DNA of 64,000 bases, taken from positions 62,001-126,000 of the forward strand of contig NZ_LGEA01000093.1 of NCBI RefSeq assembly GCF_001280065.1, read 5' to 3'. Both the position numbers and the translations under genes were made by a program. Shown in pieces: positions 25,363-32,824 of the stretch. Every line of letters begins with the position of its first letter. Positions within the stretch are counted from its first letter, which is position 1. A model generated the notes under the pieces. It was not told where the DNA came from. It did not search any database and saw only the letters and a program-made list of their open reading frames with translations. The DNA is from Streptomyces sp. NRRL B-1140. Lineage in GTDB: Bacteria > Actinomycetota > Actinomycetes > Streptomycetales > Streptomycetaceae.

Positions 25363-25869
25363 TCAGTGGGGCAGCGGGCCGATGCGGTACAGGACCTCGG
25401 GGTCGTGCGGCCCGTCGGGGAACACGGCCGTCTCGAACAGCACCTCGCGCTCCAGCCGCGCGCCGTGACGCTCGGCGAACGACGTGAACAGGCGCTCCGA
25501 GGCGGTGTTGTCCGGGGTGATGGTGGTCTCCACCGTCGTCACCCCGAGGTCGGCCACGGTCCGCGCGACCAGGCCGTCGAGCAGCGCGGCTGCCAGTCCG
25601 CGCCCGCGGTGGGCCTCGTCCACCGCCACCTGCCAGACCAGCAGGGTGCGCGGGCTGTCCGGCCGCACGTACCCGGTGATGAAACCCATCGGCTCGCCCT
25701 GCTCGTCACGGGCGACGGCCGAGGTGGCGGCGAAGTCCCGGCACCACAGCAGATAGCTGTAGGACGAGTTCAGGTCGAGAACCTTCGAGTCCTTCGCCAT
25801 CCGCCAGAGTGCGGCTCCGTCGGCCACGGTGGGGCGGTCGATTTGCGGATCTGCTTGTACGGCGGTCAT
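25363..25869 (-). CDS. ectA: Diaminobutyrate acetyltransferase EctA
   Basis: A 168-residue GNAT enzyme that acetylates 2,4-diaminobutyrate for ectoine synthesis. Landmarks are LDLNSSYSYLLWCRDF, QVAVDEAHRGRGLAAALLDGL (acetyl-CoA loop) and TTITPDNTASERLFTSFA. The ATG at 25869 gives the normal family length; the frame is open farther upstream, but that stretch is AT-rich regulatory DNA. A weak ribosome site (gggtaag) lies upstream. It is the first gene of the operon; the 339-base region before it carries the likely control elements. Confidence 0.94.
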   Translation of the reverse strand: MTAVQADPQIDRPTVADGAALWRMAKDSKVLDLNSSYSYLLWCRDFAATSAVARDEQGEPMGFITGYVRPDSPRTLLVWQVAVDEAHRGRGLAAALLDGLVARTVADLGVTTVETTITPDNTASERLFTSFAERHGARLEREVLFETAVFPDGPHDPEVLYRIGPLPH

Positions 25870-25980
25870 GCAAATTGAACTTACCCAGCGAAATTCAAAA
25901 TTGCATCGCCGATCGGGGTTACATATGGCCCTCGTCTGTGTTATCGCGCGAGCGCGAGGGATCATGCATAGAGGGGGTGG

Positions 25981-26013
25981 ATTGCCCGATATTGCCCGGG
26001 TAATACCGGGCAA
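25981..26013. promoter_or_regulatory. Direct repeat ATTGCCCG x2 merging into TTGCCCGG-N6-CCGGGCAA
   Basis: ATTGCCCG occurs at 25981 and again at 25991, one helical turn apart. The second copy forms a perfect 8-base inverted repeat with 26006-26013. It lies 112-144 bases upstream of the ectA ATG and looks like a regulator operator with three half sites. Confidence 0.5.
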
Positions 26014-26045
26014 AGCGGTCACAGTGTGTAACGCGTCACAGCCGT

Positions 26046-26061
26046 GTAAGCCGCGCGAAAC
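26046..26061. promoter_or_regulatory. GlnR-box-like element GTAAG-N6-GAAAC
   Basis: Matches the GTnAC-N6-GAAAC pattern at all but one defined position. GlnR has been reported to repress ectABCD in S. coelicolor, which makes the site plausible. Nearby GTCAC (26018) and GTAAC (26028) do not have the canonical spacing. Confidence 0.4.
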
Positions 26062-26208
26062 CTGCCAGAATTTCCCCTCCGAGTGTCCTCAAAATCTGCG
26101 CGTTTAGGACTGGGAAAAGCGGGCAGAAGAATACGGGAAGCTTTTCTTGAGGGAATTCTTAATTGTGTGCCAGCTTACATATGGGGTCTCACGGAATGCA
26201 CGTGCAAT

Positions 26209-26745
26209 TCAGGCCCCGGTCACTCCGTCGATGCGCTCCCGCAGGAGATCGGCGTGGCCGTTGTGCCGCGCGTACTCCTCGATCATGTGGATGAGCACCC
26301 AGCGCAGGCTGACCTCCATCCCGGGCACCGGCCCCTCGGCCACCCGCCCGACGTGGTCCAGCGGCAGCCCGGCGCACAGCTGCCGCCCCCGCGCGATCTC
26401 CCGCCGCCAGATCCCGAGCGCCTCGTCCGGCCCGCGCGCCGGATCCAGCGCATAGCCGGTCGCGTCCTCGTACACCGGCGGCACGTCGAGTCCGCACGCC
26501 ACCCGCTGGAACCAGTTCCGCTCGACCTCGGCAAGGTGCTGCACCAGCCCGAGCAGGGTCAGTGACGACGGCTCGGCCGCGGCGATCCGCACCTGTGTGT
26601 CGTCCAGCCCCGCGCACTTCAGCTCCAGCGTGGCCCGGTGGAAGTCCAGCCAGCTCTCGAGCATGGCCCGCTCGTCGCCCGTGAGGCGGGGGACGGGGCG
26701 GCCGTCGGGGAGGACAGGGGTGTCGGACGGTGTGTTGGTGGTCAT
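26209..26745 (-). CDS. DinB family protein (DUF664)
   Basis: A 178-residue four-helix protein of the DinB/YfiT-like superfamily. [35 protein letters not shown] and [27 protein letters not shown] supply the conserved His residues of the usual metal triad. Members include mycothiol-, bacillithiol- and glutathione-dependent transferases, so thiol-dependent detoxification is possible but unproven. The start is the ATG at 26745 (MTTNTPSD); no strong ribosome site is seen. It is upstream of ectA on the same strand. Confidence 0.85.
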   Translation of the reverse strand: MTTNTPSDTPVLPDGRPVPRLTGDERAMLESWLDFHRATLELKCAGLDDTQVRIAAAEPSSLTLLGLVQHLAEVERNWFQRVACGLDVPPVYEDATGYALDPARGPDEALGIWRREIARGRQLCAGLPLDHVGRVAEGPVPGMEVSLRWVLIHMIEEYARHNGHADLLRERIDGVTGA

Positions 26746-26803
26746 ACGGGGAGCATGGCACGGGGCACCGACAACGGTGCCCCGGGTGCGACCGGGCCGA
26801 CGG

Positions 26804-27904
26804 CTACCGCCACGCCTCCTCGGCGGCGCGCAGCGCGCCCTGCACATCCACCGGCAGCCCCTGCTCGGACAGCGCGGCGCCCAGGGCCGCCAGACTCGCC
26901 CGCACCGCCCCCGGCGTCGCGTCCGCGCCGTAGTGGTTGACCCGGATCATCTCCTTGGCCAGGGCACCCCCGCCGGCGGCCAGCGGCACCGCCGGGTCCG
27001 CCTCCAGCGCCCGCCGTACCAGCTCCGACGCCACCACCTGGGACGGCGCCCGCAGCGTCGTGGCGACGGGCGCCGCGTCCCGCGCCTCGTACACGTACGG
27101 CTCCAGACCGCCGCCGAGCGCGACCGACCCGGCCCGGGTGGCCGCCGCGGCGGAGGCGTGCCGGGCCATCACCGCGTCGAGACCGGCCGCCTCGATCCGC
27201 TCCACGCAGGCCTCCAGCGCCAGCATCTCCAGCTGCGCCGGCGCGTGCAGCAGCGCCTTGCGGCCGCCGTCGATCCAGCGCTCCTTCCAGTCGAGGAGCG
27301 ACAGGTACGACCGGCGCGGCGCCTTCGGGTTGGCCGCCATCCGCGCCCAGGCCCGCTCGCTCACCGACACCGCCGAGACCCCCGCCGGACCCCCCATCGC
27401 CTTCTGCGCCCCGATCACGCACAGGTCCACACCCCACGCGTCCGGCAGCACCGGCTCGGCCCCGATCGACGCCACGGCGTCCAGGTAGAACAGCGCCCCG
27501 TGCGCCCGCACGACCTCGCCGATCTCCGCGACCGGGTTGGTGTTGCCCGTCGCCGCCTCCGCGTGCACCAGGGACACGAAGTCGATCTCCGGGTGCTCGG
27601 CGAAGGCCTGCCGGATCTGCTCGGCCGTGACCGCCGTGTGGAAGGGCACCGCCAGGTCGATCACCGTCGCCCCGCAGTCCCGCAGCCAGTCGCCGAAGGT
27701 CTGGCCGTACGGTCCCGTGATGACGTTCAGCGCCGTCGTGCCCGGACCGGCCGTGGCACGGATGGCGCCCTCCAGCGGCAGCAGCGCCTCGCCCTGCATG
27801 ATCACGACGTCCTGCCCGGTGCTCAGCAGCCGCGCCACACGGTCCTCGATCGCGGCGAAGCGGTCCGCGCCGAGCGGCGCCAGGTCCAGAAACGGATGCG
27901 TCAC
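26804..27904 (-). CDS. Class V aminotransferase (alanine-glyoxylate/serine-pyruvate type)
   Basis: A 366-residue PLP enzyme. The Schiff-base Lys is residue 168 in [13 protein letters not shown], and [13 protein letters not shown] holds the ring-binding Asp. Pattern and length match alanine-glyoxylate or serine-pyruvate aminotransferases; the physiological amino donor is not clear. I start at the GTG at 27904 (VTHPFLDL), which has GAAGAGAG upstream. A GTG at 27925 would add seven residues but lacks a ribosome site. Confidence 0.82.
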   Translation of the reverse strand: MTHPFLDLAPLGADRFAAIEDRVARLLSTGQDVVIMQGEALLPLEGAIRATAGPGTTALNVITGPYGQTFGDWLRDCGATVIDLAVPFHTAVTAEQIRQAFAEHPEIDFVSLVHAEAATGNTNPVAEIGEVVRAHGALFYLDAVASIGAEPVLPDAWGVDLCVIGAQKAMGGPAGVSAVSVSERAWARMAANPKAPRRSYLSLLDWKERWIDGGRKALLHAPAQLEMLALEACVERIEAAGLDAVMARHASAAAATRAGSVALGGGLEPYVYEARDAAPVATTLRAPSQVVASELVRRALEADPAVPLAAGGGALAKEMIRVNHYGADATPGAVRASLAALGAALSEQGLPVDVQGALRAAEEAWR

Positions 27905-28038
27905 GGCAATGCTCTCTTCACTCACAGCAGGTTCGGCCGCATCGAGGGTAACCGGCCGCCCCCGGCCCGCCGCGCGGCGAGTGCCGTGCGCACCGGCCCC
28001 CGTCGATGTGCCGCGGCCGGCTGATTAAGGTGCGGTGC

Positions 28039-29130
28039 ATGAGCGATCAGGTGGTGCTGCACGTGAAGGGGCGGGTGCTCGTCGGGCCGGAGGACGTCCG
28101 GGACGAGCTGTGGGTGGTCGACGGCCGCGTCTCCTACGACCGTCCCGCCGGGGCCCGCGACATCCGCACGGTCGTCGGCTGGGCCCTGCCCGGCCTCGTC
28201 GACGCGCACTGCCACGTCGGACTCGACCGGCACGGCCCGGTCCCCGCGGACGTGGCCGAGAAGCAGGCCCTGACCGACCGGGACGCGGGCACCCTGCTCA
28301 TCCGCGACGCCGGTTCGCCCTCCGACACCCGCTGGATCGACGACCGCGAGGACCTGCCGAAGATCATCCGCGCCGGACGGCACATCGCCCGCACCCGCCG
28401 GTACATCCGCAACTACGCCTGGGAGATCGAGCCGGAGGATCTGGTCGCCTACGTCGCCCAGGAGGCCCGCCGCGGCGACGGCTGGGTCAAGCTGGTCGGC
28501 GACTGGATCGACCGCGACCTCGGCGACCTCTCGGCCTGCTGGCCCCGTGGGGCCGTCGAGGCGGCGATCGCCGAAGCCCACCGGCTGGGAGCGCGCGTGA
28601 CCGCGCACTGCTTCTCGGAGGACTCCCTCCAGGACCTCGTCGAGGCGGGCATCGACTGCATCGAGCACGCCACCGGCCTCACCGAGGACCTCATCCCGCT
28701 GTTCGCGCGGCGCGGCGTCGCCATCGTCCCGACCCTGGTCAACATCGCGACCTTCCCGCAGCTCGCCGACGGCGGCGAGAGCAAGTTCCCCCGCTGGTCG
28801 GCCCATATGCGACGGCTCCACGAACGCCGCTACGACACCGTGCGCAACGCCTACGACGCCGGTATCCAGGTCTTCGTCGGCACCGACGCCGGCGGCGGCC
28901 TCGCCCACGGTCTGGCCGCGGCCGAGGTGGGCGAGCTCGTCACCGCGGGGATCCCGCCCGTCGAGGCCCTCGCCGCGGGCACCTGGACCGCCCGCACCTG
29001 GCTCGGCCGCCCCGGCCTGGACGAGGGCGCCCCGGCCGACCTCGTCGTCTACGACGAGGACCCACGGGCCGACGTACGGGTGCTGACGTCACCGCGCCGG
29101 GTGGTGCTGAACGGGCGCGTGGTCGGGTAG
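28039..29130 (+). CDS. Amidohydrolase family protein (imidazolonepropionase-like)
   Basis: A 363-residue metal-dependent hydrolase with the TIM-barrel amidohydrolase pattern. GLVDAHCHVGLDR holds the HxH metal ligands, VTAHCFSED and DCIEHATGL the later His ligands, and VFVGTDAGGGLAHG the metal Asp near residue 285. N-terminal and C-terminal strands form the small beta-sandwich. The substrate is unknown; related proteins include prolidase-like and imidazolonepropionase-like enzymes. It starts at the ATG at 28039 with AAGG upstream, and a small terminator follows. Confidence 0.85.
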   Translation: MSDQVVLHVKGRVLVGPEDVRDELWVVDGRVSYDRPAGARDIRTVVGWALPGLVDAHCHVGLDRHGPVPADVAEKQALTDRDAGTLLIRDAGSPSDTRWIDDREDLPKIIRAGRHIARTRRYIRNYAWEIEPEDLVAYVAQEARRGDGWVKLVGDWIDRDLGDLSACWPRGAVEAAIAEAHRLGARVTAHCFSEDSLQDLVEAGIDCIEHATGLTEDLIPLFARRGVAIVPTLVNIATFPQLADGGESKFPRWSAHMRRLHERRYDTVRNAYDAGIQVFVGTDAGGGLAHGLAAAEVGELVTAGIPPVEALAAGTWTARTWLGRPGLDEGAPADLVVYDEDPRADVRVLTSPRRVVLNGRVVG

Positions 29131-29141
29131 GGCCCGTGCCC

Positions 29142-29164
29142 GGGCGGCGATCGCGGAGCCGCCC
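29142..29164 (+). terminator. Hairpin after the amidohydrolase gene
   Basis: 7-base GC arms (29142-29148 and 29158-29164) around a 9-base loop, beginning 11 bases after the stop. Confidence 0.45.
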
Positions 29165-29322
29165 CTCCCGGGGATGACGGCGGGGAACGCCTGTGCCGCT
29201 GGAATCGAATGGATTCACGGGCCCTCCACGTTGGAGTGAAGCGGCGTCAGATCGCTGACGTCGCGTGCGCGGCGCGGCGATTCTTTCCGGGTCCCGAGCC
29301 TGTCTCCCCTGGAGTCCCCACC

Positions 29323-30234
29323 GTGAACAGCCCTTCCTTCCGCATGCCCGCCCGCCGTCTGGCGACCGTGGCGACCGCCACGGCCCTCGCCGCCGGGCCC
29401 GTGGCCCTGACCGGCGTGAGCCCGGCGCACGCCACCGGCGACCACGGTCGCGCGAGCGCCGTCGTGCTGCGCACCGGCCTGGACGTCTCCCTGCTGAACA
29501 AGTCGGTGAACGTCCCCCTCGCCGTCTCCCTCAACGACGTCCGGGCGCCGCGCAGCGCGGACAGGACCTCACTGACGGCCACTCTCGACGCGGTGGACGG
29601 CGGCCGGCCCTTCAACGTGCTCAGCGCGAAGGTGGCCGAGGCGAGAGCCACGACGTCCGCCACCGAGGCCGAGGGCAGCAGCACCCTGGCCCACGCCCGT
29701 TTGCACGTCCCCGGGCTGCCGCTGCTGTCGGTCATCGAGGTCGACCAGGTCACCGCCAAGGCCACCTGCGCGGTCGGCGAGATGCCGGCCGCCACGACCG
29801 GTCTGCCCGGCTCGGTGACCGTGCTGGGCAAGCGGGTGGCCCTGACCGCCGGCGGACCGACGGACATCGAGGTGCCGGGCGTCGGCGAGGTGCGGCTGGA
29901 CCTCGCCCGGACCCGGACCACCACCCGGGACGCCGCCGCCACAGCCCTCGAACTCACGGTGTCCCTCAACCCGTCGAAGCTGAACGTGGCCGAGGTCGAC
30001 GGCACGCTCACCCTGGCCGAGGCGACCTGCCGCACGCCGAAGGCCGAGCCCGCCGCACGGCCCCCGGCCGAGCCCTCCGCCGCACCGGCCGACGTCAAGC
30101 CGCAGGGAGAGCCCGCCGAGGCCGGCCTGGCCGAGACCGGCGGCGGCTCGACGACGCCGTACCTCGTGGCCGGCGCGATCGCCCTGCTCGCGGCGGGCGG
30201 GGGAGCGCTGGTCCTGGCCCGCCGACGCGGCTGA
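29323..30234 (+). CDS. SCO1860-type LAETG-anchored surface protein
   Basis: A 303-residue secreted protein. A signal peptide (ends near SPAHA) is followed by a beta-rich body with two Cys residues (ATCAVGEM and EATCRTPK) that may bond. A Pro/Ala/Glu-rich stalk follows, then LAETG at residues 269-273, a hydrophobic segment and the tail RRRG. This is a sortase sorting signal of the LAXTG type used by class E sortases in Streptomyces. The GTG at 29323 has GGAG upstream. Its role is unknown; I recall it as conserved beside the cobalamin cluster in Streptomyces. No sortase gene is in the window. Confidence 0.85.
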   Translation: MNSPSFRMPARRLATVATATALAAGPVALTGVSPAHATGDHGRASAVVLRTGLDVSLLNKSVNVPLAVSLNDVRAPRSADRTSLTATLDAVDGGRPFNVLSAKVAEARATTSATEAEGSSTLAHARLHVPGLPLLSVIEVDQVTAKATCAVGEMPAATTGLPGSVTVLGKRVALTAGGPTDIEVPGVGEVRLDLARTRTTTRDAAATALELTVSLNPSKLNVAEVDGTLTLAEATCRTPKAEPAARPPAEPSAAPADVKPQGEPAEAGLAETGGGSTTPYLVAGAIALLAAGGGALVLARRRG

Positions 30235-30265
30235 CCCCCCCGCAGGCAGGGGGTGGGAGGCGAGC

Positions 30266-31321
30266 TCAATCCTCCAGCGCCCGCCCCAGTGCCTCCAGGA
30301 ACCCGTCGGTCGTCCTGCGGTCCCGTACCGCCAGCCGCAGCCACTCCTCGTCCAGGCCGGGGAACGTGTCCCCGCGGCGCACCGCCCAGCCGAGATCGCG
30401 CAGCCGTCGGCGGACGGTGGCCGCCCGGGGCAGGCGGATCAGGACGAAGGGACCCTCGGCGGGCCCGGCGACCCGCAGCCCGGCCGGGGCGAAACGGGCG
30501 AGGCCGGTCAGCAGATGGGCGCGGTCCGCGGCGACGCGGTGCGCCGCGTGGGCCGCCTCCGCCACCGCCCGCGGCCCCACGCACGCCTCGGCCGCGGCCA
30601 GCGCCGGCGTCGACACCGGCCACAGCGGCTGCGCCCGCTGGAGGTCCTCGATCGTCTCCGGCGCCGCCAGCACGTATCCGATCCGCAGCCCGGCCAGCCC
30701 CCACGTCTTGGTCAGGCTGCGCAGCACCACGAGGCCCGGCACGTCGACCCGCCCGGCCAGGGCCTCGCGCTCGCCCGGCACGGCGTCCATGAACGCCTCG
30801 TCCACCACCAGCACCCGCCCGGGCCGGGCGAGTGAGGCGATCGCGTCCGCAGGGTGCAGCACCGACGTCGGGTTCGTGGGGTTGCCGATCACCACGAGGT
30901 CCGCGTCCTCGGGGACGGCCGCCGGGTCGAGCCGGAAGCCGTCCTCCTCACGCAGCAGCACCCGGCCGACCGTGTGCCCGGCGTCCCGCAGCGCCGCCTC
31001 CGGCTCCGTGAACTGCGGGTGCACGACGACCGGCCGCCGCACCTTCAGCGCCCGCGCCAGCAGCACGAACGCCTCCGCCGCGCCCGCCGTCAGCAGCACC
31101 CGCTCCACCGGCAGCCCGTGCCGCGCGGCCACCGCAGCCCGCGCGGCCCGCCCGTCCGGGTAGGCCGCCAACCCGCCCACGGACGCGGCGATGTGCTCCC
31201 GCAGCCAGGCGGGCGGCGTGTCCGCGCGGACGTTCACGGCGAGGTCGACGAGCGAACCGCCGTCGTCGCGGACCTCCGCGTCCCCGTGGTGACGCAGATC
31301 GTGCCCGCTCTCAGTGCGCAT
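30266..31321 (-). CDS. cobC: CobC-like PLP enzyme (threonine-phosphate decarboxylase/aminotransferase)
   Basis: A 351-residue class I/II PLP protein of the Rv2231c/CobC group. The PLP Lys is in RSLTKTWGLAGLRIGY; NPTNPTSVLH and VVDEAFMD are the other PLP-site segments. In cobalamin synthesis such enzymes provide (R)-1-amino-2-propanol phosphate for attachment to adenosylcobyric acid, which CbiB carries out. The start ATG at 31321 lies inside the 3' end of cbiX, an 11-base overlap, and no separate ribosome site is clear, so translational coupling is likely. It is the last gene of the cob operon. Confidence 0.85.
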   Translation of the reverse strand: MRTESGHDLRHHGDAEVRDDGGSLVDLAVNVRADTPPAWLREHIAASVGGLAAYPDGRAARAAVAARHGLPVERVLLTAGAAEAFVLLARALKVRRPVVVHPQFTEPEAALRDAGHTVGRVLLREEDGFRLDPAAVPEDADLVVIGNPTNPTSVLHPADAIASLARPGRVLVVDEAFMDAVPGEREALAGRVDVPGLVVLRSLTKTWGLAGLRIGYVLAAPETIEDLQRAQPLWPVSTPALAAAEACVGPRAVAEAAHAAHRVAADRAHLLTGLARFAPAGLRVAGPAEGPFVLIRLPRAATVRRRLRDLGWAVRRGDTFPGLDEEWLRLAVRDRRTTDGFLEALGRALED

Positions 31322-32240
31322 GCGAGTGAGCACCGTGGTGGTGCCCGTGGCCGTGACCGTGGTGGTGGTCGTCGTCGTCCGGGTGGAAGTGCGGCTGCTG
31401 CGGCATGCCCACCTTGTCCTCGAAGCCCGGCAGCGCGATGCGGTACACGCACGAGTCGCAGTTCATCCGCAGATCGCCCTTGACGGCCTCCTCGTACCGC
31501 TCCCACACCAGGTCCAGCAGCTCCGGCTCCGGCCCGATGACGTCGGCCGACAGCACCTCGACCTCCGGGTGCGCGGCCGCCCAGCCCTCCGTCTGGTGCC
31601 GCACCCGGTCCGGCAGGATGCCCGTGAACAGGAAGTAGGGCAGGACCACGATCCGGCGGGCGCCCAGCCGCACACAGCGGTCAAGACCGCTCGGCACGTC
31701 CGGTGCCGCCAGCGACACGAACGCCGTCTCCACGCCCGCGTAGCCGCGCCCCTCCCACAGCAGCCGGGCCGCCTTGTGCACCTCGGCGTTGGCGTCCGGG
31801 TCCGTGGAGCCGCGCCCCACCAGCAGCACCGTCACGTCGGAACGGTCACCCGGCGTGCGGCCCGCGGACCCCAGGGCCTCGTCCAGCCGCCGCTCCAGCA
31901 CGTTCAGCAGCGCCGGGTGCGGGCCGAGCGGACGCCCGTAGGTGTAGGAGATGCCCGGGTGCCGCTCCTTCTCGCGGGCCAGGGCCGCCGGGATGTCGCC
32001 CTTGGCGTGCCCGGCGGACACCAGCATCAGCGGGACGGCGGCGAAGCGCCGTACGCCCTGCTCGACGAGTTCGGTGACGGCCTCGCCCAGGGGCGGCGGG
32101 GACAGCTCGATGAAGCCGCCCGCGACGGGCAGTTCGGGGTGGCGGGCCCCCAGCCGCCGTACGAAGTCGCGGAACGCCTCGGCTCCGGCGTCGTCCCGGG
32201 TGCCGTGGCCGGCGATGAGCAGGGCGGGCGGGGTGGTCAC
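31311..32240 (-). CDS. cbiX: Sirohydrochlorin cobaltochelatase CbiX with His-rich tail
   Basis: A 309-residue chelatase of the duplicated CbiX type that inserts cobalt (or iron) into sirohydrochlorin. The catalytic His lies in LLIAGHGTRDD, with a second repeat from about residue 140 (VTVLLVGRGSTDPD). MNCDSC forms an MxCxxC motif of the kind linked to an Fe-S centre in long CbiX proteins. The C terminus is an extreme His tail (HHHGHGHGHHHG), probably for metal binding. The GTG start has GAGGAG upstream and overlaps the cobH stop. Confidence 0.92.
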   Translation of the reverse strand: MTTPPALLIAGHGTRDDAGAEAFRDFVRRLGARHPELPVAGGFIELSPPPLGEAVTELVEQGVRRFAAVPLMLVSAGHAKGDIPAALAREKERHPGISYTYGRPLGPHPALLNVLERRLDEALGSAGRTPGDRSDVTVLLVGRGSTDPDANAEVHKAARLLWEGRGYAGVETAFVSLAAPDVPSGLDRCVRLGARRIVVLPYFLFTGILPDRVRHQTEGWAAAHPEVEVLSADVIGPEPELLDLVWERYEEAVKGDLRMNCDSCVYRIALPGFEDKVGMPQQPHFHPDDDDHHHGHGHGHHHGAHSHAH

Positions 32241-32824
32241 AGTTTCTCCTCGGCGGAAGTGGGGTGGTACAGCAGGGCGTTGAGCGCGGCGGCGGCGACC
32301 GCCGACCCGCCCTTCTCGGACACGTTGCTCACGGCGGGCAGTCCGCTCTCGCGCAGCGCGGCCTTCGACTCGACGGCGCCGACGAAGCCGACGGGCAGTC
32401 CGATGACGAGCGCGGGGTCGGCGTCGAGCGTCAGCAGCTCCTCCAGCGCGGTCGGCGCGTTGCCGATCACCCAGAGGGCGCCGGGGCCGACCTGCTCGTG
32501 GGCGAGCCGGATGGCGTGCGCGGACCGGGTCAGACCGGGCCCGGACTCGGCGTCCTTCAGGCGGCAGACCGTCTCGCGCCGGGTGATCCCGGCGCCGACC
32601 ATCTCCACGTCCACGACCACGGGCGCCCCGGCGTGCAGCGCCGCGTGCGCCTTCTCCAGGGCCGCCTCGTCCATGACGAGGTCCGTGGCGTAGTCGAGGT
32701 CGGCGGCGGAGTGGATGACGCGCTCGACGACCGCACGGGTCAGCGGCGGGAAGTGCGAGGTGTCCAGCCGGGCGCGCAGGCGCCGGTAGGACTCCACCTC
32801 GATGGGATGGACGACGCGGTTCAC
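32237..32824 (-). CDS. cobH: Precorrin-8X methylmutase CobH/CbiC
   Basis: A 195-residue enzyme that moves the C11 methyl group to C12, giving hydrogenobyrinic (or cobyrinic) acid. The catalytic His is seen in RVIHSAADLDYA; VDVEMVGAGITRR, IGNAPTALEELL and LPVGFVGAVESK are family landmarks. The GTG at 32824 overlaps the stop of the cbiG-cobJ gene (GTGA), and its own stop overlaps cbiX in the same way. An earlier start would run into the upstream gene. Confidence 0.95.
   Translation of the reverse strand: MNRVVHPIEVESYRRLRARLDTSHFPPLTRAVVERVIHSAADLDYATDLVMDEAALEKAHAALHAGAPVVVDVEMVGAGITRRETVCRLKDAESGPGLTRSAHAIRLAHEQVGPGALWVIGNAPTALEELLTLDADPALVIGLPVGFVGAVESKAALRESGLPAVSNVSEKGGSAVAAAALNALLYHPTSAEEKL

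Larger units (their letters stand above)
25870..26208 (-). promoter_or_regulatory. AT-rich upstream region of ectABCD
   Basis: No gene is visible in these 339 bases, which are far richer in A+T than the surrounding coding DNA. They contain two copies of TTACATATGG (25919-25928 and 26175-26184), a repeated ATTGCCCG element, an 8-base inverted repeat and a GlnR-like half pair. Osmotic and nitrogen control of ectABCD most likely acts here. I could not place a single convincing -10/-35 pair. Confidence 0.6.

Noticed and set aside
26018..26045. Second GlnR site pair in the ectA upstream region
   Set aside because: GTCAC and GTAAC are present, but the partner half sites and the 22-base period are missing.
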